From positions 1,426,001 through 1,490,000 of the forward strand of contig NZ_JALLGW010000001.1 in NCBI RefSeq assembly GCF_023074835.1: a DNA stretch of 64,000 nt, given 5' to 3'. Made by a program: the position numbers and the translations under genes. The notes beneath the pieces are model-generated. The model was not told the origin of the DNA. It worked only from the letters and a program-made list of their open reading frames with translations, and did no database searches. This stretch comes from Halomarina salina (GTDB lineage: Archaea > Halobacteriota > Halobacteria > Halobacteriales > Haloarculaceae). How positions within the stretch are numbered: the first letter of the stretch is position 1; each line of letters opens with the position of its first letter. Shown here one piece after another: positions 24,523 to 33,032 of this stretch.

Positions 24523-25224
24523 CTACTCTTCTCGGAGTAATTCTTGTTCTTTTACCAATGAATCACTCCGTACAGAAATTTGGGTCTCCAGTTTGTCGAT
24601 AGCGAGCTTGACATCATCATTCATCAGTGGAATACCTTTCTCGTATACTTCAAACGACGAACAGAGATAATTGAGAAAATAAATGCCGTCTTCGACTCGC
24701 CGTAGACTCATGCTCTGTTCTCGAAGGTCTTCGAGTAAACCTTTCACATCACCCGCATCGCTTTCGTGAATCATTCTGTATTCGACACCATCAAGTATAT
24801 TCCTCGTAGCTCGATTTTTCGAATGTAGGTACTTCGCCTTCAACGCTTTGACAAGTAGGTCTGCCCTCGCTAATGATTCCAGTTCTCGCTCAATCTGCTC
24901 GGCCTTGTTTTTCCGTTCAAACAGCTCAATATTACGTTCGTATTCCCGCTCAAACAGTTCTTTGTCACGCTCGTACTGTTCATCGAACTTCTCTTTGTCA
25001 CGCTGATACTCTTCGTCAAACATTTTTCGTGTCCTGTAGGCCTGCCAAATCGTGAGCAACACCAGAAACACCGTCGCAACGCTGGAGGAAATCGAAACAA
25101 TGTCTCGCGTCCCCGCGGTCTCACCTTGCAAAAATAGCTGGTAGCCGGTCCAGCCCAATATCAGAATCACGATCGTGAACGTGACAATCGGAATCCAGAA
25201 AATCAGATCTTTAGCCTTCATCAT
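24523..25224 (-). CDS. Two-helix membrane protein with hendecad coiled coil
   Basis: A 233-residue protein. Two N-terminal membrane helices (about 8-32, WIPIVTFTIVILILGWTGYQLFL; about 44-63, SISSSVATVFLVLLTIWQA) are followed by four 11-residue repeats of the type F-(D/E)-x-x-Y-x-R-(D/N)-x-x-x (residues about 69-112), a hendecad coiled coil. A helical C-terminal domain follows. Such a design fits an oligomeric membrane sensor or anchor. It is the first gene of an AT-rich operon with the unknown gene at 23580-24488. The pairing of a membrane coiled-coil protein with a soluble partner is common among anti-phage systems, but no known one is recognised. Confidence 0.6.
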   Translation of the reverse strand: MMKAKDLIFWIPIVTFTIVILILGWTGYQLFLQGETAGTRDIVSISSSVATVFLVLLTIWQAYRTRKMFDEEYQRDKEKFDEQYERDKELFEREYERNIELFERKNKAEQIERELESLARADLLVKALKAKYLHSKNRATRNILDGVEYRMIHESDAGDVKGLLEDLREQSMSLRRVEDGIYFLNYLCSSFEVYEKGIPLMNDDVKLAIDKLETQISVRSDSLVKEQELLREE

Positions 25225-25557
25225 GCAATCCTCAGACTACTCTGGTCATGTCAACGATTAAATGCACTGTTGGTTCAGGTTCTCAATCAATCGATTCTAT
25301 CTTCATCATTGACCGAGGCCATCTTCGATATCTTCGGGGCGTTGGCGAACGTACGCCGGTTGTCGGGTGGAGTCCCCACTGAAGTAACCCTCGCTCTAGA
25401 ACTTCCAAAGGTCCGATTGGAGGAACTGCTCATTACGTCGTCGCCCCTCAGTGACGATGTAAATCATCGTCTAGACACAGAGATACTGCGAATCGCGGAA
25501 GATACTTGCCCGCCCACACCTGCGTTCTCAACATCTCCGATATAATCGGAAACAATA
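25225..25557. other. Intergenic region
   Basis: A forward frame stays open from a TTG at 25270 to 25545, but start codon and composition are weak and no family is recognised. Nothing else is seen. Confidence 0.3.
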
Positions 25558-27240
25558 ATGAATCTCGAAGCCCGCCTTGCTGCGATTGGTCCCGCATTTC
25601 AGGTGACATGGAAGAGTACCGAGGTGCGAACGGTGACGATGGCCGTCGTCCTCGGTGAGTTATTGGTCCGCTGGGTGCTCATCTGGCAGACCACCCCCGT
25701 GGTCGCCGTCCTGTGCCCGCCCGTGTTCGCCGTCCTCGGGGCAGCGGCGGCCGTCTCGCCTGCTCGTGAGGCGCTCGGTGACGCTGCTTTCTCGCAACTC
25801 CCGCCCTATCGGGGTCGACTCCCTTCGTTGATTGCGCTCTCGGTCATTGGGCACGTTCTCGCGCTGCTGGGTGGGCTTGTGCTGTTCTTCCTCGTCGATA
25901 CGCCTGTTCGGTTCATGTTGTACGCACTGGCCCGGGGTGACCTCATTTCGGCGGGGGTGGTGGCGGTTGGCCCGCTCATCGAGATTGCGATTGGGACACT
26001 TCTGGTGTGGGTCATCCCCGGTATCGCGGTGATTCGGTGCGTAGAGGGTGAGTCACTCACTGTAGCGCTTCGGAACGCACTTGCGGTACTGTTCGACACC
26101 CCACGAACCGTGGTCGTCGGGATGGGATTCAACGGCTATCTAGCGCTGGTTGGTGGGTTGTTGCTCGTCGTGTTCTTCCAGACGAACTCGAATCCCGTGT
26201 TTGGCAACCTGCGCTATCATTACCGGATTCAGTCGCTGTTTCTCACGGTGCTCCTCGGTGGGGTTGCCGTGGTCGTGCTTGGGTTGGGGCTCGCCGTCTC
26301 GGTGTCGTATTTCGTGAGCCAAGTTCCACCGCGACCGTCGCCCACACCGCTCCCATCGACGGGTCGGCTCCTGATCGCTGGAGTCGTCGTACTGTCGCTC
26401 GCCGCTGGGGCAGGCGCGATACGAGCAAGCGAGACGCGGCCACTGGGAACGGGAACGACGCCGTTGCCTGATGATGCAGACCGGATGTACGCGGCAGCGG
26501 TGTCGAACACGTTTGCTGGGGGTTACGAACACCGTGCGGTCACAATCGAGGACGGGGCCGGATCGAATAGGTTGTGGCAGGTAGATCGCCGTAACCGGCA
26601 GGTCCGCTACACGTGGTGGGAAGAAGGTGAGTCAAGACCGACCGGAGTGACCGATGGCTCTGTCTCCTACGCGACGATGGGGTTGTACGCACCGGGGTCT
26701 GAGTCACCCTTCAGGTTGGGGTCGTGGACGGTGATGGAGGTTCGAGAGGCAGACATCGCGCCTGGATACGCTGCTGTTGACGACGAGCGCCTGTCACTCG
26801 CGAACCGTCGGTTAGCGCCGATTGACGCCGAGGGGTGGACTGTCATCGACCGGTCTGCAGAGACGGTGATGCTCGAAATCGACCTGCAGCGCCACCTGCT
26901 TCGGGAGACGTACGGCTACACAGATCACGACCTCCAACCGGTCGAGACGGGTGACGGTCGAACGTTCGTTATCGTCGGGTCTGAGACCGGGGCGACGGTT
27001 CACGTACAGGAGACGACCGTCCGAGTGGTCGTCGACCGCGAGACGGGTGAACTCCGCTCTGGCACACAGACTGTTGACGTTCGTATCGAACACGACGCTG
27101 GGGAGACGTCGACGGCTCGTACAGAACGGCATCGACGGGTTGTCTCACACTCCTTCCAGACCGAGACTGACGTCACACGTCCGGCCGACCTCGGACCCGT
27201 CCGCCCAGGAGAGTGGGTGTGGAGACTCCTCGCGTACTGA
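25558..27240 (+). CDS. Multi-pass membrane protein with extracellular domain
   Basis: A 560-residue protein. The first 290 residues hold about seven to eight membrane helices (such as LSVIGHVLALLGGLVLFFLV, VVVGMGFNGYLALVGGLLLVVFF and LLGGVAVVVLGLGLAVSVSYFV). One more helix near residue 285 is followed by about 260 residues of beta-rich, acidic sequence that should lie outside the cell. Similar architectures are common in haloarchaea without a known role. The outer part shares its general style with secreted lipoproteins nearby. I see no transporter or enzyme motif. Confidence 0.65.
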   Translation: MNLEARLAAIGPAFQVTWKSTEVRTVTMAVVLGELLVRWVLIWQTTPVVAVLCPPVFAVLGAAAAVSPAREALGDAAFSQLPPYRGRLPSLIALSVIGHVLALLGGLVLFFLVDTPVRFMLYALARGDLISAGVVAVGPLIEIAIGTLLVWVIPGIAVIRCVEGESLTVALRNALAVLFDTPRTVVVGMGFNGYLALVGGLLLVVFFQTNSNPVFGNLRYHYRIQSLFLTVLLGGVAVVVLGLGLAVSVSYFVSQVPPRPSPTPLPSTGRLLIAGVVVLSLAAGAGAIRASETRPLGTGTTPLPDDADRMYAAAVSNTFAGGYEHRAVTIEDGAGSNRLWQVDRRNRQVRYTWWEEGESRPTGVTDGSVSYATMGLYAPGSESPFRLGSWTVMEVREADIAPGYAAVDDERLSLANRRLAPIDAEGWTVIDRSAETVMLEIDLQRHLLRETYGYTDHDLQPVETGDGRTFVIVGSETGATVHVQETTVRVVVDRETGELRSGTQTVDVRIEHDAGETSTARTERHRRVVSHSFQTETDVTRPADLGPVRPGEWVWRLLAY

Positions 27241-27605
27241 TTCAGTGTGTCCTGTGCAGTCGAACGACGGACGACATCACTGTTCGCCCTTGTCTCCTGT
27301 CCGAGGATGGCTCCGATGTGCCGAGTCCCGAGCAGTGGTAGCTGTGGGCGGACGCTCTCTGCAAAGCTGTTGTCCGATGGGTGAGGGTTAGGACCTGTCG
27401 TGCCCGACGATAAAATCAGGGAGCGAGAAGCGTGCCCGCCATCAACTCGTTGCAGGAAGTCGTTGTAGTCAACTGCCGTAGCTATGAGCCTCTCCCGTCC
27501 GATAGCACGTCGCGTGGGAATACCGAAGTCCATGAAAGCACTCAGATCAGTGGTTCCAACAGTCTCACCACAAAGAATATGCTACGGACTACTTGAATTG
27601 TCAGT
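27241..27605. other. Intergenic region with a partial copy of the shared module
   Basis: No gene is supported. Positions 27391-27420 repeat the CCTGTCGTGCCCGACGATAAA segment of the module at 23.1 and 29.7 kb, here with no gene behind it. Confidence 0.4.
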
Positions 27606-28613
27606 ATGAGAACCAGACGGTCCCTGCTCACTGTTGCGATTCCCCTCCTTGTCGGTGGTTGTCTCACCGACATGCCCGCGACTGACTCCTCAGAAACGTC
27701 CTCAACTCCCGAGTCGACCGGGGATGCCCCCTCCACGAGTGATCAACCGACGAGTAATCAACCAACTGACGGTCTGTCTACGCCGGAGTGCGTGCAAGGG
27801 TACACGGTCTCGCTATCTGCGTTCGCTCCCACCAGGCAGTTTCCCACGACGTTCCGCCCGTCTCAACAACGGCTTCTCGAGCGAATCATCGCTGAAGACG
27901 GCGTTGCGTTGCAGACGTACGGTCGGCCGCCACTCCGGGATGGACAGTACGCCGAGCACGAAGCAGCCTATTATCACGTTGAGGTCGATCGATTGGGGAC
28001 TGAAGAAGTGCCCGGCCGTCTCGCCGCCCTCTCGTGGGAGAACGGGCAGACTGCACCTGCAGGCGAGACCGCCATCGCCTATTCGAATCTTCCTGCAGTC
28101 GACCAGCGTGCCCTCGACCTGTTGATACACGGCCCGGAGTATTCGCCGAAAGGGCTTCCCACACAGCGTCTGTCCGTTTCGGATGCTCCGGCACCTTATC
28201 CAGACGGCATTGATGACTCGACACTCGTCGGCGCAGGGACGACGTGGGTGGAGTGGGATGACCGGGTGTATGATATCACCATCTCTGACGAAGCGGAGTC
28301 ACTCACTCGCCGAGGATACGACTACAGCGTAACGCAGGTTGCCACATCCGAAGCGGAGTTCCAGGAGTTCGTTGCCGACAGGTACCTGATAGCGCTCGAT
28401 GACCTCTCGAGCGAAGAGCGGTCTGTCCTCGACAGAGCAGTGGACGCTGGCGAGGACGATCACTACGAAGACTGCAACGAGCCCTCACCTGGGTACACAC
28501 AGTTGCGGCAGCGAATGAAGAACGAACGTGGGCTCCCGAATCCACAGAGTGGCTGGTACGTTACCTACGAGGGTGAGCGGTATCTACTCGACATTGGTGA
28601 ATGGGTCGTCTGA
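27606..28613 (+). CDS. Secreted lipoprotein with repeated helical modules
   Basis: A 335-residue lipoprotein: basic N-terminus, hydrophobic stretch and lipobox (LVGGC, Cys at about 19), then a Ser/Thr-rich linker. The mature part contains three helical segments of similar form (FRPSQQRLLERIIAEDG, YSNLPAVDQRALDLLIHG and LDDLSSEERSVLDRAVDAG), each followed by strands, a pattern seen in a family of haloarchaeal surface proteins. The last residues (GWYVTYEGERYLLDIGEW) form the usual terminal strand pair. The function is unknown. Confidence 0.7.
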   Translation: MRTRRSLLTVAIPLLVGGCLTDMPATDSSETSSTPESTGDAPSTSDQPTSNQPTDGLSTPECVQGYTVSLSAFAPTRQFPTTFRPSQQRLLERIIAEDGVALQTYGRPPLRDGQYAEHEAAYYHVEVDRLGTEEVPGRLAALSWENGQTAPAGETAIAYSNLPAVDQRALDLLIHGPEYSPKGLPTQRLSVSDAPAPYPDGIDDSTLVGAGTTWVEWDDRVYDITISDEAESLTRRGYDYSVTQVATSEAEFQEFVADRYLIALDDLSSEERSVLDRAVDAGEDDHYEDCNEPSPGYTQLRQRMKNERGLPNPQSGWYVTYEGERYLLDIGEWVV

Positions 28614-28740
28614 GTCGTTGGTTAGGGCAGATCCTTGGGCGCTCTGAAGGATGCACCCTCGAGGGATGCTGCGGTAATCGATAACGAATGAAATCGTGTC
28701 ACTATTGATGTGGTCAGTTGCTCGTGAGAGGTCGCCCTAT

Positions 28741-28760
28741 GGTGCCTGATGATAATGCGG
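28741..28760 (-). repeat. Vestige of the shared promoter module
   Basis: GGTGCCTGATGATAAT resembles the same segment in copy B of the module (29731-29746). Too short to show function and no gene follows on the minus strand. Confidence 0.25.
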
Positions 28761-28790
28761 GTCGTGATTGCGATACCAAAGAGCGTGATG

Positions 28791-29210
28791 TCACTTTTCG
28801 TACGTTACGAGTTCGACATCCGAGGAGGATTCGAGGGCGGAGAGGACGCGACTGAAATCTTTCTCGTTGGCAGAAAGCACTGACTCGCTATGGACGAGGT
28901 CTGTTGCGGCGATGATGACATCAAGTGGCCCGACTTCGTTCCCTTCTGCGACGAGGCGGCCGTGTGTCTGGCCTGCGGTCTTCATCACTTGGGTGTCGGC
29001 ATCGAGAACAGGCCGGTCGTCAAGTACGGCCTCGATTTTCTCGCGCCGCTCATCGGGTTGGTCAACACGAGCGATGCTGTGGTGCAGTTCGAAGAGCGTC
29101 ACACTCGAAATGAACTGCGGTTCAGCGGTGGCTTCGAGGTCATCGAGCGCTGCCACGGCCCCCTCTTGACCGGCCATCACGTCGATGATGAAGTCAGTGT
29201 CGAGTAACAC
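28791..29210 (-). CDS. vapC: VapC-type PIN-domain toxin
   Basis: A 139-residue PIN-domain ribonuclease. The acidic site is visible: Asp4 (LLDTDFIID), Glu41 (TLFELHHS), Asp97 (GPLDVIIAATD) and Asp118 (NEKDFSRV). VapC toxins cut tRNA or rRNA when freed from their antitoxin. The start is a GTG at 29210, three bases after the antitoxin stop, so the two are made together. Confidence 0.93.
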   Translation of the reverse strand: MLLDTDFIIDVMAGQEGAVAALDDLEATAEPQFISSVTLFELHHSIARVDQPDERREKIEAVLDDRPVLDADTQVMKTAGQTHGRLVAEGNEVGPLDVIIAATDLVHSESVLSANEKDFSRVLSALESSSDVELVTYEK

Positions 29211-29213
29211 GAC

Positions 29214-29450
29214 TCAATTCGATGTGAACCGGGCAGCGGTCTCATCGAGATCATCCTGGGTTTGCTTATCGAGGTCCTCGAGATATCCCCGCATCTCCTC
29301 GGCCTCATCATCGGAGAGGATACCAACGAGTTCTCGTAGTGACCGTCCGCCCGCGAGGCGGTCGATCGTCTCAACGAGCGATTCGCCCTCGCGCTGATGC
29401 GCCTCGACGCGCTCGTAGACATCGTCGGGGAGTCGAACCGTCTTGCTCAT
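29214..29450 (-). CDS. vapB: VapB-type antitoxin
   Basis: A 78-residue antitoxin. The N-terminus KTVRLPDDVYERVEAHQREGES followed by ETIDRLAG is a ribbon-helix-helix-like DNA-binding part (DUF7557-type in haloarchaea); the C-terminal helix (EDLDKQTQDDLDETAARFTSN) should wrap the toxin. The ATG overlaps the TGA of the ORF upstream (ATGA at 29450-29447), so it appears coupled to that ORF. Confidence 0.9.
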   Translation of the reverse strand: MSKTVRLPDDVYERVEAHQREGESLVETIDRLAGGRSLRELVGILSDDEAEEMRGYLEDLDKQTQDDLDETAARFTSN

Positions 29451-29722
29451 GCTGACCCATTGGTGTCCCGGACCAAAAACACCCGGTCGCGTGGTGCCTC
29501 CGACCGTTCTATACCACTAATTCGCCTGTTCAACGTACGCGTCTGGGTGTCTCCGGCCATGTCGTATGACACCTCGATTAGCTTCTCCTCGGAAATCCCG
29601 AGCCAGTACTGATGTTCCCCCTGTCCTGGTAGTCCACCCTGCAACTCGACCGCGCTCAGGGGCCGTTCTGCCGTGTCGTTTGACTGCTGTGCTCCCTGCG
29701 TACTGGCGTGCAATTCGGGCAC
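29447..29722 (-). CDS. ORF upstream of and coupled to vapB (91 aa)
   Basis: A GTG-started ORF of 91 codons. Its first third is encoded by copy B of the shared promoter/leader module, with the same opening as the leader ORF in front of the HNH gene. The rest (WLGISEEKLIEVSYDMAGD and following) looks like a folded domain not found in the other copy. Its stop overlaps the vapB start. Whether the peptide matters or only its translation is unknown. Confidence 0.4.
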   Translation of the reverse strand: MPELHASTQGAQQSNDTAERPLSAVELQGGLPGQGEHQYWLGISEEKLIEVSYDMAGDTQTRTLNRRISGIERSEAPRDRVFLVRDTNGSA

Positions 29723-29750
29723 GCCCTGTCGTGCCTGATGATAAACGAGG
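29611..29750 (-). repeat. Shared promoter/leader module, copy B
   Basis: Matches copy A at 23022-23160 with about 87% identity in the core. It has GTTTATC (29746-29740) as TATA box and the dyad GGGCACG-N6-CGTGCCT (29717-29736). A run of 28 bases (GTGCAATTCGGGCACGCCCT and the next eight) is the same in both copies. Confidence 0.65.
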
Positions 29751-30095
29751 GGTTAGAATCGACGCGAGACACGTGGGGACGATTCAGTACGTCTCGGTAC
29801 GACGGTTTATTCCCCGCAGTCAAGAGATGCACTCTCTCTGGTGAATGCCCGGAAGCGAAGCGTACGTCAGTGAACCCGATTTGATCCGCCCGGTGGTCTC
29901 CAGGCCACGTGAGCCATCATTCCTGACAGAGTGCTACGGCCAGGGGAGTGAGCCTGTCTTACGATCTGTCCTCAACATCGGTGGCTGTAGTCGGAGGAGA
30001 CGGAACTCTTTTCAATAAGATAGACAAGTTGAATGTAACCTCCTCCCACATGGACTGTCCTGACTCAATGTACTCGTCCCCCTCCGAGACAAGAA
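29751..30095. other. Intergenic region
   Basis: No gene is supported. It separates the divergent vapBC operon and sulfatase gene. AT-rich elements near 30010-30025 may belong to the sulfatase promoter. Confidence 0.3.
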
Positions 30096-31388
30096 ATGGC
30101 GTCTGAGCACTCATCCCCGAATGTTCTGTTGGTAGTCCTGGACTCCGTCCGGGCGTCGAGTACGTCGCTCCATGACCCCGAATTGACGACGACACCGACG
30201 CTTGCGTCCCTCGCGGAGTCAGCGACGGTGTTCGAGCAGGCGCGAGCGCCAGCGAGTTGGAGTCTGCCAAGCCATACGAGTATGTTCACGGGCGTTCCTG
30301 CCCACGAACACGGCGTCAACGCGGTGAAAGACAGCCTCGAGCCGGGAAACACCGTGTTCGAGGAACTGTCAGAGGCGGGCTATCAGACGGGCGTGTTCTC
30401 CAACCTTCCCTGGCTAGTGAAGACGGACAATGGGCTCAAGAGCGCCTTCGACCACGTTGGTGGGAAGGACAACGTGTTGTTCCCCAGTGCGATGGACCCG
30501 AACACGTTCGTCTTGGAGCACGGGACCGGCCAGTTCAGCGACTATCTAGAAGCCTGTTTGCGTAGTGGTCGGCCGGTTCGCTCATTGCTCAACGGCGTCG
30601 CGCTCAAGGCCAACTCGGATTTCGGGATCCTCCCCGGTCTCTCGAACGACCACCCGACGGACCAACCGGTTATTGACCGGTTCGATGCCTGGCAGTCGTC
30701 GGTCGACGACGCTCCGTGGGCGGCGTGTATCAACCTCCTCGACGCCCACACTCCATTTGCGCCGGTTGAGCGGACGGAGGCGACAGACGAGGACGTTGAA
30801 CTGGCCACTGATATTGGAGACTACGTGTGGGATTTCTACTCCGAGCGTCTTCCGTGGTCCCAGCTCGAGCAGATGGAGCGACTATACCGCGATAGTATCC
30901 GGCAGGTCGACGCATTGGTCGACAATCTGGCTCACCTGCTCAAGCGGCGTGGTGAACTGGAGAACACCTTGCTCATCATCACAGGTGACCACGGGGAAGC
31001 GTTCGGTGAGGAAAGTGAAGTCGTCCCTGACTGCCCTGTCGCCAGCCATGGCCGATTCACCCATGAGGAACTCCTCCATGTCCCACTGCTGGTCAAGGCA
31101 CCGGGACAGCGCGTCGGCCGTCGTGAGTCGAGTCTCACGAGTCTGGATGCCATTCCAGACGCTGTTCACGCAGCGCGAGAGGGCACGTCTGTCGACGAGG
31201 CCCTCACTTCGGGTAGGATAGAGACTGCCTTCGTCAGGTGGTCAGACCGCCAGTTCGCGGATGTTGACGACCTCGATACAGAGCTCCTCGGTGAACTTGA
31301 GACGCCCGCCCACGTCGTCTACATTGATGAGGTGCCCGCAAGCGTGGTTGTGGAGGCAGAAGGGAGAACGCCGATTGGCGAGTGTTGA
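30096..31388 (+). CDS. Sulfatase / alkaline phosphatase superfamily hydrolase
   Basis: A 430-residue protein of the sulfatase family. It shows the first metal site (NVLLVVLDSVRA), the active-site loop (ASWSLPSHTSMFTG, with Ser56 in the position of the formylglycine precursor) and the later metal motif (LLIITGDHGEAFGEE). The Ser-Leu-Pro-Ser form is common in haloarchaea and may mean a phospho- or phosphono-transferase rather than a true sulfatase. No signal peptide is visible. The likely role is handling of surface glycans; this is inference. Confidence 0.85.
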   Translation: MASEHSSPNVLLVVLDSVRASSTSLHDPELTTTPTLASLAESATVFEQARAPASWSLPSHTSMFTGVPAHEHGVNAVKDSLEPGNTVFEELSEAGYQTGVFSNLPWLVKTDNGLKSAFDHVGGKDNVLFPSAMDPNTFVLEHGTGQFSDYLEACLRSGRPVRSLLNGVALKANSDFGILPGLSNDHPTDQPVIDRFDAWQSSVDDAPWAACINLLDAHTPFAPVERTEATDEDVELATDIGDYVWDFYSERLPWSQLEQMERLYRDSIRQVDALVDNLAHLLKRRGELENTLLIITGDHGEAFGEESEVVPDCPVASHGRFTHEELLHVPLLVKAPGQRVGRRESSLTSLDAIPDAVHAAREGTSVDEALTSGRIETAFVRWSDRQFADVDDLDTELLGELETPAHVVYIDEVPASVVVEAEGRTPIGEC

Positions 31389-31496
31389 CACCCGAACCAA
31401 AAGCGTTTGAGGCGCCGTGACGAATGGACGAGTAGCTATTCGGAGTTCGCATCGATAACTGACTCCAAGACAACGTAACTGACATCTTCGATTACA

Positions 31497-32330
31497 ATGT
31501 CCAGAATTCAACCGCACGGTTCACCTACACCTCTCAATGGATCCCCGAGCCCACTAGGCCCAATCCAGAGTGAGTTCAGGCGGCTTAACCAGTTCTTGGG
31601 TCTTCTGTTCGAAAACCCAGAGGAAGAGCTCCAGGACCTCACGACTGATATTCTGGCGCTGGATGAAAACGAGCGCTTCACCTCGTCTCTCGAGCTGGTG
31701 CACGAACGACTGCTCGGAGAGGACGGGGACATCGAAACCATACAAGCGATTGCTCCGAATGTGAACCCTGAGCGGATTCAGCGGTTAATGGATGTTGTCC
31801 TCGGAGAGATCAATCAGGGCCTGTACGGTCTCATCGACAGTCACCGTAACGCAGAGATTCCGACAGCGTTGCTCGCTGCGTTCGTCGCGCTCGCTGCAGG
31901 GATAGACGAACTCGACAGCGATGCACTGAGTGACGATAATGAAGAGCAAGTCCTCTCTTCGATGGTGGCGCTCTTTTGCCGGCTTCAGCGTCTCGTCGAT
32001 GCCGACGAGACGAGCGATGAGTCTGTACGAATTCTCATCCACGATGTCGGAGCAACCCTGTATTACGTCGATAAGGCACTGGACGATGAGTCTGACTTTC
32101 CATCCCCTTCTGAGACGGATTTTGAAACACTCCGTGCATCTGTCCTCGAATTCGGAGCTGCGGTTGCCTACGCTAACATGCCGATTTCGATTGGCAGGGG
32201 TGCGGAACTAGCTGACTGCTCTCGTTTTGAATTTGAATCGGTTCTTGAGGATCTCGATATTGAGGTTCGTCGAGGACCGTCTTCCGTCGAAGAATTGCAC
32301 AACGATGGTACTGGAATCCTGAATGAGTAG
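31497..32330 (+). CDS. Antitoxin with UPF0175-like C-terminus and long N-terminal domain
   Basis: A 277-residue protein. The last 50 residues (MPISIGRGAELADCSRFEFESVLEDLDIEVRRG, then SVEEL) match UPF0175, an antitoxin-type helix-turn-helix. In front lie about 220 residues of helical sequence that I do not recognise. UPF0175 proteins are usually 80-100 residues, so this is a fusion. The stop overlaps the start of the PIN gene by 8 bases, the usual arrangement for a toxin-antitoxin pair. The extra domain could sense a trigger or hold the toxin. Confidence 0.75.
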   Translation: MSRIQPHGSPTPLNGSPSPLGPIQSEFRRLNQFLGLLFENPEEELQDLTTDILALDENERFTSSLELVHERLLGEDGDIETIQAIAPNVNPERIQRLMDVVLGEINQGLYGLIDSHRNAEIPTALLAAFVALAAGIDELDSDALSDDNEEQVLSSMVALFCRLQRLVDADETSDESVRILIHDVGATLYYVDKALDDESDFPSPSETDFETLRASVLEFGAAVAYANMPISIGRGAELADCSRFEFESVLEDLDIEVRRGPSSVEELHNDGTGILNE

Positions 32331-32802
32331 GCCAGCAGGGTTCATCCTCGATACAAACGTCCTCTCATCGTTCTACGCCGTTGACTGGCTGTCCAACCTA
32401 TCGTTCTGGCATCCCGAACGCATGCTCTGGTCACCAGAACGTGTCTGGACAGAGTTCACAGCGTACCACAACGCGGAGCAACCGTCCTGGCTTGAGATAC
32501 ACGATGTCGCTCTCGAAGACGTAGAGGTGGAGGATCCAATGCGGCTGGCCACGGCTGACTGGGCATGTATCATTCTTGCAGAGACGATGGACGATGGCTG
32601 TGTCGTGACGAACGACCGGGCGATGCATGATGCAGCAGAGCAACGAGATGTCTCCTATCAGTGGGGGACGCAGTTTCTTCTCAGCACCTTTCATGGTTGT
32701 GGCATCTCTGAACTTGAGCTATCGGCTGGTCTTTCTGAATACACCACTGACCTTGGGTTGACCGACCGCGTCGTTGCAGAGGTCAAATCAGCCGAGAAAT
32801 AA
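32323..32802 (+). CDS. PIN-domain toxin partner of the UPF0175-type antitoxin
   Basis: A 159-residue PIN protein. The expected acidic residues are Asp10 (ILDTNVLSSF), Glu44 (WTEFTAY), Asp79 (TADWACIILAE) and Asp98 (VTNDRAMHDAA). The ending is extended by about 40 residues of helix. It overlaps the preceding antitoxin gene and should be a ribonuclease held in check by it. Confidence 0.85.
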   Translation: MSRPAGFILDTNVLSSFYAVDWLSNLSFWHPERMLWSPERVWTEFTAYHNAEQPSWLEIHDVALEDVEVEDPMRLATADWACIILAETMDDGCVVTNDRAMHDAAEQRDVSYQWGTQFLLSTFHGCGISELELSAGLSEYTTDLGLTDRVVAEVKSAEK

Positions 32803-33032
32803 GTGGAAATCAACGCTCCGAGAGGGGGAGTCGTTCAAAGGACATTACTTGGAATGAGGCGCTACGCCCCCGTCCTCAATGAGCGAACGGAGCGGCCGAA
32901 TAGGATGGAATCAAGCGGCTGGTAGTCGCTGATCGACTCGAATCCGCTCGAACTAGGGCTGATTTTCATAATCGGTTTCCGTCTATCGATTATGGGTCTC
33001 GAAACCGGCCATTGTATTCGCCTCTCGTCCCG
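32803..33032. other. Intergenic region
   Basis: No gene is recognised after the PIN gene. Confidence 0.3.

Noticed and set aside
25270-25545. Forward frame of 91 codons before the multi-pass membrane protein
   Set aside because: TTG start, weak composition and no family resemblance; not enough to call a gene.
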